Source: Gallibacterium genomosp. 1
GTDB taxonomy: Bacteria; Pseudomonadota; Gammaproteobacteria; Enterobacterales; Pasteurellaceae
Assembly (NCBI RefSeq): GCF_000771875.1
Contig: NZ_JPXX01000006.1
Location: 1-50,071 of the forward strand
Direction of reading: 5' to 3'
Length of the DNA: 50,071 bases
Position 1 is the first letter of the stretch. Every line of letters begins with the position of its first letter. A program made the position numbers and the translations under genes. Below, piece by piece: positions 1 through 8,726 of the stretch. A model generated the notes under the pieces. The model ran no database searches and had not been told where the DNA came from. It worked only from the letters and a program-made list of their open reading frames with translations.

Positions 1-2
1 TT

Positions 3-3000
3 TTGTCTACTATGCCTATCACAATTAATACACATAACCATACATTAAATAATCAACAAACCCAACATCAAGGGATAACAAGTCAAGGTGATATTCGTTT
101 ACAGGCCGTTGCTGTATTAAATAATCAGCAAGGCAACCTCAGTACAAAGGGTAATTTGGTTATCCAAAGTGAACAAATTGATAACCAACAAGGAAACTTA
201 CTTAGCCAACAACAAATATCTTTAACAGGGAATACTTTAGATAATCGTCAGGGAGCTATTCAAGCACAACAAAATATTGAAATTACGGCAAATCGTGAAA
301 TTAACAACCAAGCAATCAACGCTAAAGGTTCGGTGATTCAAAGTGGTGCCACGCTCACCTTGATCACAAATCACCTGAATAATCAAGCCACCAAAGCAAC
401 GACAGCGATACCAACGCAAGGCTTAGTAGGTCATCAGCTTACCTTGAGTAGTAAGCAACTGGATAATCAGCGAGGTGGCATTTATACCACCGATCAACTT
501 AGTGCGAGTGTGGCACAAGATATCCATAATCAACAAGGTGAAATCCTCTCTTTAGGCAACGTGAATCTGCAAGGCGATTCTCTCACATTACATAATCAAC
601 TGGGTATCATTGAAAGCGGGCAAAATCTAAGGTTGGTTCTGCAACAGTTTAATAATGAAGGTAATATTAAAAGTCATCAGGATGCCTTGATTGAGCTACA
701 AAAAGATTTAATCCTTACCCAACCTTTTACTGTCGCTGGCCATTTAGCGATAAAAACAATGGGCGATTTTATTAATCAGACTCAATTAATCACGGGAAAA
801 GGTTTACAGATCACAGCAAAACAGATTGAGAATCCAACAAACAGCGAGTTTACCTCGCCCAATACCCAACTGACTGCAAATTCATTGACCAATCGGGGAT
901 TAATTGATGGTACACAAAATGCAATTTATGTGAATACTTTAAATAATCTCGGCACAGGACGTATTTATGGCGATGAGTTAGCGATTCAAGCCAATGTGTT
1001 AAATAATCAACCAGAACATTCCAATAATGAAGTGCATACTGCAACCATAGCGGCACGTAAAAACCTTCATCTAGGGGTAGGTACCTTAACCAATAGTGAT
1101 CATGCCTTAATTTTGAGTTTAGGAGATTTAACGATTGGTGGACGAATCGATGCAAACCAACGAGCCATTGGACAAGCTGATTTTGTGGATAATGGTAGTG
1201 CTACTATTGAAGCCTTGGGGAATGGAAAAATTAATACTAAACGGTTATGGAATCATGATTTGCATTTAATTACTGGAGAAGATCATCAAGATCAACGTAT
1301 CAGTGAATATGCGGTACATAGTAAAGGTAAACGCTATTCTAGTCTTGAAGGATGGTTTGATCGTAATAACAATAATCGGCATGACAAAAACTCTTATTTT
1401 AATTTTAATGACGGTAGACCACGAGTGGGCAATCCAACTTGGGTACAATGGCATTTTAATCGTCATACTGTCACAACGACATTGGAACATCGTGACCCAG
1501 CTAAAATTTTGATTGCTGGTGATTTACGGTTAAATGGTGAAGATTTAGTGAACGATGTTTCACAAATTTTGGTCGGCAATCGAATCCGTATGGGCGGACG
1601 GGTATTTAATCAAAATGAGAAAAATCGTAACTTAAAAGGTAATTCTGTTCGATTAGAGAATAAAGATCTCATCGGTGAAATTCATCGCCATGATGAAGGA
1701 ACTTGGTACACTATGGTCACAAAACGTAAGCGTCATGGTTGGAGAGGTAAAAAAGTATGGGCTAAATATGGTGATGATGATAAACCATTTAGTCGAGATT
1801 TACCGGTGGAATATTTTAAATTTCACCTAGTAGAAAACACCATCGGTCAAGCGCAAGCCGTAGCAAGCCAAGCCTCTCAAGTCACTATTGATAAACAGCA
1901 TCAAGCTTCCACGCTTGCGGAGCAAGCATTAAAGGTCGCCCCTGTTTCTGCTATTGAGCCACATCAAATATCAACACCGGTGTTACCAAAAATCATCAGT
2001 GTTGAAATGAGTCAATCGGTTGGTCAAGTACGAACTTATCAACCCGACATTCGTTTACCGGAAGTCAGCCTCTATCGTATTAATCCAAAGACGGATAGCC
2101 ATATCTTAGTTGAAACAGATCCACGCTTTGCCAATAAACGCAAATGGTTAAGCTCCGATTATATGTTTGATGCCTTACGCGCCGAACCACAAACGATGCT
2201 TAAACGTTTAGGAGATGGTTATTATGAACAGCGTTTAATTAACGAGCAGATTAACCAACTGACCGGGCAACGCTTCTTAGGCAATTACACTTCGGATTAT
2301 GAACAATACAAAGCATTGATGGATGCCGGTATTCGTTATGCACAACGTTATCAGTTGATTCCTGGTGTTGCGCTTAGTGCTGCACAAATGCAGGAATTAA
2401 CCGAAGATATGGTATGGCTTGCGCCTCAAACCGTCACCTTAAAGGACGGTACTCAAGTTCAAGTGCTTGTCCCTCAAGTTTATCTCGTAAAACGTGATGT
2501 CGATATTCAGCCAACAGGCGCTATTATCTCTGCAAGAGAAATTGAAATAGACAGTGAGGGTGAAGTCAACAATAGTGGCATAATTGCCGGACGCAATTTA
2601 ACACAAATTTCCGCACAAAATGTCGTCAACACAGGTACCCTCGCTGCCGATCAACTGAATTTTCAGCTAGCGAAGCGTTTCTATCAACAAGGTGGAGAGC
2701 TTAATGCCAATAATCTTTATCTCAATGCAGGTTCAATTCAGATTGAAGGGCGAATGAGCGAAGCAAAAGCCAACCCTAACTATGCGCATCGTCAATTAGA
2801 TCAGCAAGCTTTATTACAGGTAAAACAAGCGCTTATTTTGCAAAGCCAAGGCGATATTCAATTAGACGCAACCAGTGTTAATGCTGGATCTGCCTTATTA
2901 ACAGCTGGTGGTGATATACATATCGGGACTGTCACTGAACGCGAACGTTCACATTATATTGCTAATTCAGAAAACTATTGGAAACTCGACCAACAAAGAG

Positions 3001-6000
3001 AAATCGGCTCTACCTTTAAAATTAAAGACAATGCGGTATTCAATGGCAAACAAGGTGTCATGTTACGTGCCGCACAAATTAATGCGGGTGGCGACCTTAT
3101 TGTTAATAGTGAGCAAGGTGATATTCAACTACAAGCAGGGCGTGACCAAGAAACACTCTCATTTGCAACCAAATACAAAGATAAAAGCCTACTGAGCCGT
3201 AGCACAACAATCATTAAACATGATCACCAATATGACTTAGCCCAAGGTTCACAACTCTCAGGAGACAACATTGTACTTACTGCAAATCAAGGCAAAGTTT
3301 CTGTTAAAGGCAGCACCATTGTTGCCGATAAAAATGTGAACTTACAAGCTCAAGACATTGAGATCACTGCAGCGAAAAATACCCGAAAAGAACATGATTT
3401 TTACGCAGAGAAGAAATCAGGTTTAATGAGTAGTGGTGGGTTTGGTTTTACCATTGGCAGCCGCTCAGAAAAACAGGATTATACCGATAATGAAATTACC
3501 CAATCCGATGCACGTGCCACAGTAGGCAGCTTAGGCGGTAATGTTACCTTAGTCGCTGGCAGTCAAGCTAATATTCTGGGGACTGACCTGATTGTTCAAC
3601 CAGAGAAAAGTATTAATGTCACCGCCAAGTCCTTAAAAGTAGAAGCAGGTAAAGACGTGATTGAGCGCACAGAAGACCACGAGTTTAAACAGTCAGGTTT
3701 GACCGTATCCCTGTCTTCTCCAGTGACTGATATGGCGATGAAAGCACGAGACAGTATGACGCGTAGTCAACAGGTGCAGGATAGTCGTTTAAAAGCCCTT
3801 TATGAAATCAAAGCGGCTCAGGAAGGCGTATTAGCCGCACAAGAAGCCTCAAAAGTGGCTCAAGCAGCACAATCAGGTCAGCGTTCAGACTTTAAAATCT
3901 CCGCGTCGGTGGGCGAGCAAAAATCAGAATCACATAGTCGAACCAAACAAGTGATACACCAAGGCAGTACCTTAAGTGCAGGTAATGTGAATTTGACGAC
4001 TACAGAAGGCGATTTAGATATTATTGGCTCTTCTATCAAGGCAGGCAATACCATATTAGACGCAGCAGGCAACCTTAACTTATTGTCTACACAAGATACG
4101 ATGAGTCATCGTAGTGATAATAAGAATAGCGGTTGGAGTGCTGGGGTATTTGTGGGCTATAGCGGCGGTAGCTATGGTTTTGGAGTGGAAGGCTCTGCTC
4201 AAGTAGGAAAAGGAGACGAGAACAGCGATAGTGTTACGCAAGTAAATACAGCCATACAAGCGGATAACGCTATGCTTCGTAGTGGGCAAGACACAAACCT
4301 GAAAGGAGCCGTAGTTAATGCTGACCACATTCAAGCAGAGATAGGGCGTCATCTCACGATAGCAAGCCGACAAGATAAGCAACACTATGATAGTAACCAA
4401 GTTCAAGCAGGTGTTTCGGCATCGGTGGCGATTTATGGCAGCGGCTCAAATGCTTCAGTCAATGCAAGCTTGAACAAAGGCAAGCTCAATTATGCCCAAG
4501 TTGAAGAGCAGAGTGGTTTACACGCAGGCAAAGAAGGATTAGAGGTTACTGTACAAGGCAATACGCACTTAAAAGGGGCTATTGTTGACAGTCAAGCAAG
4601 CCAAGAGAAAAACCACTTTACCACAGGCAGCTTAACCTCAGAAAATATTGAGAATCACAGTGAAGCCAAAGTGGAATCTATCAGTGCAGGCATTTCGACC
4701 AATATGGAACAAAATATTGCCAATGGTATGGCAGCGGCGTTAAGTGCGTTGGGGAATATACAAAAGCGCGAAAGCAGCACCACATATAGTACGATAGGTA
4801 GCAATATTCAGCTCACCACGCAACAAGGTGATATTCCGACTACCCTTTCTCGCGATACCACCACAGCAAACGAACGAATTGATAAAACCGAGATTGCTGA
4901 CCTGAAAATGCGCCAAGAGATGGCACAAGTGATAGGTGAGATAGCCAATAATGGCATTACCATCGTTTTAAAACCAAAAGTAGATGAAGCAGAACGGCAA
5001 AAGGCTGAAGCGGAAGCGATATTAAAGAATGATGAGCATAACCAAGCAGCACAACAGAAATTAGATACAGCCAATAAGGTCATAAAAACCTACGGACAAG
5101 GCGGTCAAATCCAACTTGCCGTGCGTGCGGTTACAGGGGTATTACAAGGGATAGCGACAGGTGAAGCCTCGCAAGCAGTAGTTGGTGGCTTATCGCCGTA
5201 TGCCAATTATGCGATAAAGAAAGCCACAACTAATCAAATAACAGGCGAAGTAGATACCCAAGCCAACTTAATGGCACACGCCTTATTAGGAGCAATCGAA
5301 GCTTATGCGACAGGAAACAACGCTGCTGCAGGGGCAGCTGGAGCGCTTGGCGGTGAATTGGCTGCAAAAATTATCACAGAACAGCTTTACCAAAAAACAC
5401 CAGACCAACTCACCGAAGCACAAAAACAAACCGTCTCCACCTTAAGCCAACTTGCCAGTGGTTTAGTGGGTGGCTTGGTGGGTGATAGCACCTCAAGTGC
5501 TATTAGTGCGGCAGAGATTGGAAAGAGGGCGGTTGAGAATAATGGATTGCTTAGCGGACAAGTATCTGATTTATTTAGAGAGTTGGATGCAGCGGAGAAA
5601 GATAAGCAGCCTATAGAAGAAATTTTTATAAAAGCTAAAGCGCTAAGTGATAAGCAATATAAAGAATTAACAGAAAACTGTACTGATTCTGCAATATGCC
5701 GTTACGGCACAGAAAAAGCATTAGAAGAAGCAAATCAAAAAGCCTTTGAATTGGTAGGATATTTTAATTCTAAACTAAGTAATTTATCTTATGAAGCTCA
5801 AAATAAATTTCTTGAGTTTATTATTGATGAGAATAGTAAAGAATTTAATTTTATTGAAGAAAACAGAACGATTACAGAAAAAGCGATAGTTGGTTTGGTA
5901 GATAGTTTTATTGCCTCTCAACAAGATCAAGGAATAAAAATATCACCTAAGATTGCTAGCTTTGCTAAAAAAGTTAAAAATCCAAATATACAAAATAAAG

Positions 6001-6263
6001 ATTGGAAGTATATTCCAGCTCCTAAAAAAGAAGAAATAACTGGCTTTAAAGGTTTAACTAGGGCAAAAGAAAAAACATCTATTCGCGGAGGAGGAAAACT
6101 TCGTGAACGTTGGAAAGATAGAGAGGGGAATATTTATGAATGGGATTCACAACATGGGACAATGGAAAAATATAATAAGCAAGGTAAGCATTTAGGAGAA
6201 TTTGATTTTAAAACAGGAGAACAACTTAAAAATGCGGATCCAACAAGGAGAATAGAACCATGA
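3..6263 (+). CDS. cdiA: CdiA/FhaB-type two-partner secretion toxin, 5' truncated, with colicin E3-like RNase C-terminus
   Basis: Large exoprotein of a contact-dependent growth inhibition (CDI) system. The signal peptide and TPS secretion domain lie before the window, and so presumably does the cdiB partner. The first ~430 visible residues and a second block at ~840-1650 are filamentous-haemagglutinin repeats rich in 'LNNQ', 'GDI' and 'AGGD' motifs. A pretoxin region ends in VENN at visible residues 1844-1847 (nt 5532-5543). The following ~239 residues are the variable toxin part: an entry-type segment with a Cys pair (CTDSAIC), then a last ~50 residues matching the colicin E3/cloacin 16S rRNase domain. 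The motif YEWDSQHG is present. Residues equivalent to ColE3 Asp510, His513, Glu517 and Arg545 are seen as Asp2048, His2051, Glu2055 and Arg2082. The likely action is cleavage in the 16S rRNA decoding site of neighbouring cells. The stop overlaps the next gene by ATGA. The TTG at nt 3 is not a real start. Family is firm; the rRNase assignment is by remembered motif. Confidence 0.93.
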   Translation: MSTMPITINTHNHTLNNQQTQHQGITSQGDIRLQAVAVLNNQQGNLSTKGNLVIQSEQIDNQQGNLLSQQQISLTGNTLDNRQGAIQAQQNIEITANREINNQAINAKGSVIQSGATLTLITNHLNNQATKATTAIPTQGLVGHQLTLSSKQLDNQRGGIYTTDQLSASVAQDIHNQQGEILSLGNVNLQGDSLTLHNQLGIIESGQNLRLVLQQFNNEGNIKSHQDALIELQKDLILTQPFTVAGHLAIKTMGDFINQTQLITGKGLQITAKQIENPTNSEFTSPNTQLTANSLTNRGLIDGTQNAIYVNTLNNLGTGRIYGDELAIQANVLNNQPEHSNNEVHTATIAARKNLHLGVGTLTNSDHALILSLGDLTIGGRIDANQRAIGQADFVDNGSATIEALGNGKINTKRLWNHDLHLITGEDHQDQRISEYAVHSKGKRYSSLEGWFDRNNNNRHDKNSYFNFNDGRPRVGNPTWVQWHFNRHTVTTTLEHRDPAKILIAGDLRLNGEDLVNDVSQILVGNRIRMGGRVFNQNEKNRNLKGNSVRLENKDLIGEIHRHDEGTWYTMVTKRKRHGWRGKKVWAKYGDDDKPFSRDLPVEYFKFHLVENTIGQAQAVASQASQVTIDKQHQASTLAEQALKVAPVSAIEPHQISTPVLPKIISVEMSQSVGQVRTYQPDIRLPEVSLYRINPKTDSHILVETDPRFANKRKWLSSDYMFDALRAEPQTMLKRLGDGYYEQRLINEQINQLTGQRFLGNYTSDYEQYKALMDAGIRYAQRYQLIPGVALSAAQMQELTEDMVWLAPQTVTLKDGTQVQVLVPQVYLVKRDVDIQPTGAIISAREIEIDSEGEVNNSGIIAGRNLTQISAQNVVNTGTLAADQLNFQLAKRFYQQGGELNANNLYLNAGSIQIEGRMSEAKANPNYAHRQLDQQALLQVKQALILQSQGDIQLDATSVNAGSALLTAGGDIHIGTVTERERSHYIANSENYWKLDQQREIGSTFKIKDNAVFNGKQGVMLRAAQINAGGDLIVNSEQGDIQLQAGRDQETLSFATKYKDKSLLSRSTTIIKHDHQYDLAQGSQLSGDNIVLTANQGKVSVKGSTIVADKNVNLQAQDIEITAAKNTRKEHDFYAEKKSGLMSSGGFGFTIGSRSEKQDYTDNEITQSDARATVGSLGGNVTLVAGSQANILGTDLIVQPEKSINVTAKSLKVEAGKDVIERTEDHEFKQSGLTVSLSSPVTDMAMKARDSMTRSQQVQDSRLKALYEIKAAQEGVLAAQEASKVAQAAQSGQRSDFKISASVGEQKSESHSRTKQVIHQGSTLSAGNVNLTTTEGDLDIIGSSIKAGNTILDAAGNLNLLSTQDTMSHRSDNKNSGWSAGVFVGYSGGSYGFGVEGSAQVGKGDENSDSVTQVNTAIQADNAMLRSGQDTNLKGAVVNADHIQAEIGRHLTIASRQDKQHYDSNQVQAGVSASVAIYGSGSNASVNASLNKGKLNYAQVEEQSGLHAGKEGLEVTVQGNTHLKGAIVDSQASQEKNHFTTGSLTSENIENHSEAKVESISAGISTNMEQNIANGMAAALSALGNIQKRESSTTYSTIGSNIQLTTQQGDIPTTLSRDTTTANERIDKTEIADLKMRQEMAQVIGEIANNGITIVLKPKVDEAERQKAEAEAILKNDEHNQAAQQKLDTANKVIKTYGQGGQIQLAVRAVTGVLQGIATGEASQAVVGGLSPYANYAIKKATTNQITGEVDTQANLMAHALLGAIEAYATGNNAAAGAAGALGGELAAKIITEQLYQKTPDQLTEAQKQTVSTLSQLASGLVGGLVGDSTSSAISAAEIGKRAVENNGLLSGQVSDLFRELDAAEKDKQPIEEIFIKAKALSDKQYKELTENCTDSAICRYGTEKALEEANQKAFELVGYFNSKLSNLSYEAQNKFLEFIIDENSKEFNFIEENRTITEKAIVGLVDSFIASQQDQGIKISPKIASFAKKVKNPNIQNKDWKYIPAPKKEEITGFKGLTRAKEKTSIRGGGKLRERWKDREGNIYEWDSQHGTMEKYNKQGKHLGEFDFKTGEQLKNADPTRRIEP
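5442..5543 (+). repeat. Direct repeat copy 1: pretoxin region ending in VENN
   Basis: A 96-bp stretch (5442-5537) is identical to 6522-6617, exactly 1080 bp downstream. After one mismatch (A5538/G6618) the match continues for five more bases. The repeat encodes the end of the pretoxin domain up to VENN and is in the coding frame in both places. It is the natural crossover site for swapping toxin cassettes. Confidence 0.97.
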
Positions 6264-6505
6264 TAGAAGTTACTCGATATATAGATGTTTTTGATAATAT
6301 AACAGATGAATTAATTGATTCATATGAAATAACATTACCTGATGAAAAAGCTATTTCTTATATCCAGCCTGATGATGATGATTGTTATGCTATTTGTGTA
6401 TATGCATTAGATGAAGAGCAAGTGATTAATTTAGGAGGAGAACACTTAGTATCTTTATATAAAAATAAGGATGTTTGTTTTCATGCGAGCTGTTGTAGAA
6501 AATAA
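6260..6505 (+). CDS. cdiI: Probable CdiI immunity protein for the E3-type CdiA toxin
   Basis: An 81-residue acidic protein whose ATG overlaps the cdiA stop codon (ATGA), the position expected of a CDI immunity gene. It should bind and neutralise the CdiA C-terminal RNase inside the producing cell. Acidity fits a partner for a basic RNase: there is a DDDD run near residue 40 and Asp/Glu are frequent throughout. I do not see clear similarity to the colicin E3 immunity protein; the order of hydrophobic and acidic stretches (YIDVFDNITDELIDSYEITL near the start) is different. E3-type CdiA toxins with immunity proteins unrelated to ImmE3 are known, so this may be another such case. The call rests on position, size and charge, not on a recognised family. 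The 3' end runs to just before the duplicated pretoxin copy. Confidence 0.75.
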   Translation: MIEVTRYIDVFDNITDELIDSYEITLPDEKAISYIQPDDDDCYAICVYALDEEQVINLGGEHLVSLYKNKDVCFHASCCRK

Positions 6506-6521
6506 AAATAAATCAGAAAAT

Positions 6522-6623
6522 TTAAGCCAACTTGCCAGTGGTTTAGTGGGTGGCTTGGTGGGTGATAGCACCTCAAGTGCTATTAGTGCGGCAGAGATTG
6601 GAAAGAGGGCGGTTGAGGATAAT
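6522..6623 (+). repeat. Direct repeat copy 2: pretoxin region ending in VEDN
   Basis: Second copy of the 5442-5543 repeat, heading the orphan toxin module. The only difference across 102 bases is G at 6618 instead of A, which changes VENN to VEDN. Such near-identity in a region this old implies recent duplication or continuing gene conversion between the copies. Confidence 0.97.
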
Positions 6624-7142
6624 TTCCTCTCTGAAAAAGAGATTGCTATTTTAGACAAACTTGCTGAGAAGAAAGTATTAACGCCAGAAGATGTCGAACA
6701 TATCACTAGCATAAAGATGAAAGATAAAGTCTCTGATGCCTTACTAACGAAATATTAGAAAGACCCAACATCATTAACCCCACAAAAATATCAACAACTG
6801 ATGTATTGGGTGAATGAAGCGGCAGCTTGGCAACCTGAAACTGCCAAGAATATTTTAAAAATGGATGTTACAGGAGCTGCAATAAAATATTCAAACCCTG
6901 AATTAGATAAGAAATACCAAGCTGCACATAGGATTTACAGCTCATTAGATTATCAATTTGGTAAATCCACTTTAGAGGGATTGGCGGTGCTTGGGAATAG
7001 TGGTAACGTAATAATTAAAGGGGTTACTACTGTTGAAACGCTTGCTAGAGGGATCAGTGATAAAGCCTTTATCACTGCTCTGCAAGCTGAAAAGGCAATG
7101 GGTAAAATTTCGCCTGCATTACAATGGCTAGAGTTACTGTAA
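6522..7142 (+). pseudogene. Orphan cdiA-CT module, disrupted by an in-frame TAG
   Basis: This displaced toxin-end module begins with a copy of the cdiA pretoxin segment, in which VENN has become VEDN (nt 6612-6623). It continues with a different C-terminal sequence: LSEKEIAILDKLAEKKVLTP and so on. A TAG at 6756-6758 interrupts it. The same frame then continues with KDPTSLTPQKYQQL and MYWVNEAAAW to a TAA at 7140-7142, so the two open pieces (to 6758 and from 6801) are one broken frame. Orphan CdiA-CT modules downstream of cdiA are known as a reservoir of alternative toxins that can recombine into the main gene. Here the frame ends without a recognisable nuclease domain and no immunity gene follows, so the module appears decayed. 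It has no signal peptide or start of its own; an ATG at 6471 merely reads in from the immunity-gene end. Confidence 0.8.
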
Positions 7143-7228
7143 TTGCTAAGCGATCTGTGTAATAGTTTTACCTAATGCGTAAAAAAGCCGTTATCTTTTT
7201 ATGTTCACCAAGTGTAATATGTTTGTAG

Positions 7229-7302
7229 GTGTTCATAAGTTCTTATCAGTGATTTTGTTGTGGTAAACAAATTATAGTTGAATTCCTTATGAACACTTTT
7301 TT
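7229..7302 (+). terminator. Inverted repeat with T-run, possible end of the CDI transcript
   Basis: An 11-bp perfect inverted repeat (GTGTTCATAAG at 7229-7239, CTTATGAACAC at 7286-7296) is followed immediately by six T. The loop is 46 nt, long for a simple terminator. It lies in the otherwise empty 7143-7409 stretch between the orphan toxin module and the convergent metE-like gene. It could be a terminator with an internal fold, or a remnant of a lost element. Confidence 0.4.
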
Positions 7303-7409
7303 ATTTGTTGCAGTTAGATTGTAAATTCAAGGTCATAAAAAAATCTGCACCTCTCTGTACGTTGGTAAATCCAAATTTAAAGGGCAGATGATTTGTTCAT
7401 TAAGGAAAT

Positions 7410-8555
7410 TTATTTTCCCCAAACTTCTTCGCTGATTTCACGAATAAATTCAAGTTTTTTCCATTGTTGTTCTTCAGTCAACACATTTCCTTCTTCGGTT
7501 GAAGCAAAACCACATTGTGGACTTAAACAAAGCTGATTGATGTCAACATATTGCGCTGCTTCTTTAATACGGGCAATAATTTCATCTTTATCTTCAAGCT
7601 CACCGCTTTTTGAGGTGACCAAGCCCAATACAACCTGTTGATCTTTAATAAAGCGTAACGGTTTAAAATCTCCGGCACGGTCGCTATCATATTCAAGGAA
7701 GAAACCATCCACTTTGCAATGGCCGAATAATGTTTCTGCGACAGGTTCATAACCACCGGAAGAGAACCAAGTTGAGCGGAAGTTACCACGACAAATATGC
7801 ATTGTGATTGTCATATCTTCTGGTTTATCTTTAATAGCTTCATTAATTAAATTAACGTAATCTTTTGCGAGTTGATCAACATCAATACCGCGTGCAGTGT
7901 AGGCGGCACGTTTTTCTTCTGAGCAGAGTTCACCCCAACTGGTGTCATCTAATTGCAAGTTACGGCAGCCTAATTCATAGAATTTTGCAATAGCATCACG
8001 GTAAGCTTGTGCAAGATCGGCAAATAATTGTTGTGGATTTTGCTTATAAAGCTCAATCGGCTGATATTCCGCTTCACGAGCAATACAGATAACGTGCAGC
8101 ATGGTCGGTGAAGGAATGGTGAATTTTACTGGATAATCGCCTGCAATTTTTTGTAATGAACGATAATGTTCAACAAATGGGTGGTTGTCACTGAAACCAA
8201 CTTTATCGACAATTTTTAATGTTCTAGGACGTACATTGTGATGTTTGAATTGAACGGAGAATTTTTTGGCATCGACTTCTTCAACCCCATCCAATGCAGC
8301 AAGAAAATCCATATGCCAGAATGTGCGGCGAAATTCGCCATCAGTTACTGCGTGTAAGCCAACTTGTTTCTGATGTTCTACTAATTTTGTAATTTCTTGA
8401 TCTTCAACATTTTTTAAATCAGCACAACTAATATCACCACATTGACATTGATGACGTGCTTGTTTCAATACTTCTGGGCGTAGGAATGAGCCGACAATAT
8501 CAAAACGGAAAGGGGCTTTTGTGCGTTGTGTTGCATTTGGGAATAATTTACTCAT
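7410..8555 (-). CDS. Core MetE-like cobalamin-independent methionine synthase family protein (YxjG/YxjH type)
   Basis: A 381-residue protein corresponding to the C-terminal catalytic barrel of MetE, without the N-terminal duplicated barrel (full MetE is about 750 residues). The four zinc ligands of the family are visible: His253 and Cys255 in MHICRGN, Glu288 in FFLEYD and Cys348 in SPQCGF. It probably methylates homocysteine to methionine, with an unknown methyl donor; short MetE forms differ from full MetE in which donor they use. A tandem MetJ box lies 28-43 bp upstream, supporting a role in methionine metabolism. The RBS (GAGG) sits 8 bp before the ATG. It is transcribed alone, convergent with the CDI region. 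Start and family are secure; the exact donor is not. Confidence 0.85.
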   Translation of the reverse strand: MSKLFPNATQRTKAPFRFDIVGSFLRPEVLKQARHQCQCGDISCADLKNVEDQEITKLVEHQKQVGLHAVTDGEFRRTFWHMDFLAALDGVEEVDAKKFSVQFKHHNVRPRTLKIVDKVGFSDNHPFVEHYRSLQKIAGDYPVKFTIPSPTMLHVICIAREAEYQPIELYKQNPQQLFADLAQAYRDAIAKFYELGCRNLQLDDTSWGELCSEEKRAAYTARGIDVDQLAKDYVNLINEAIKDKPEDMTITMHICRGNFRSTWFSSGGYEPVAETLFGHCKVDGFFLEYDSDRAGDFKPLRFIKDQQVVLGLVTSKSGELEDKDEIIARIKEAAQYVDINQLCLSPQCGFASTEEGNVLTEEQQWKKLEFIREISEEVWGK

Positions 8556-8568
8556 TTTAAAACCTCAT

Positions 8569-8599
8569 ATTATATATTAAAATAGACGTTTAGATGTCT
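8569..8599 (-). promoter_or_regulatory. Tandem MetJ operator over the metE-like promoter
   Basis: Plus-strand bases 8584-8591 (AGACGTTT) and 8592-8599 (AGATGTCT) are two adjacent met boxes, close to the AGACGTCT consensus and directly abutting, as MetJ dimers bind. A TATAAT (minus strand, 8569-8574) lies between the operator and the start codon, so MetJ bound here would cover the -35 area. This implies repression when S-adenosylmethionine is plentiful. Confidence 0.8.
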
Positions 8600-8660
8600 A
8601 AACAAAAAATACTGTACTGTACTTTATACAAGTTATCAAGAGGATAACGAAAAATAGTGA

Positions 8661-8687
8661 TAGAAAAGGCGATTTATCATCGCCTTT
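8661..8687 (-). terminator. Rho-independent terminator of gyrA
   Basis: A 9-bp perfect stem (8665-8673 with 8679-8687, core AAGGCGAT) with a 5-nt loop, followed on the minus strand by TTTT. It lies 40 bp beyond the gyrA stop codon. Confidence 0.75.
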
Positions 8688-8726
8688 AGTTTAATTTATG
8701 CCAAAATATCGTTTTTGATATAGAAA

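Noticed and set aside
3-5. TTG as start of the CdiA gene
   Set aside because: The sequence begins in the middle of haemagglutinin repeats; signal peptide and TPS domain are missing, so the gene starts upstream of the window.
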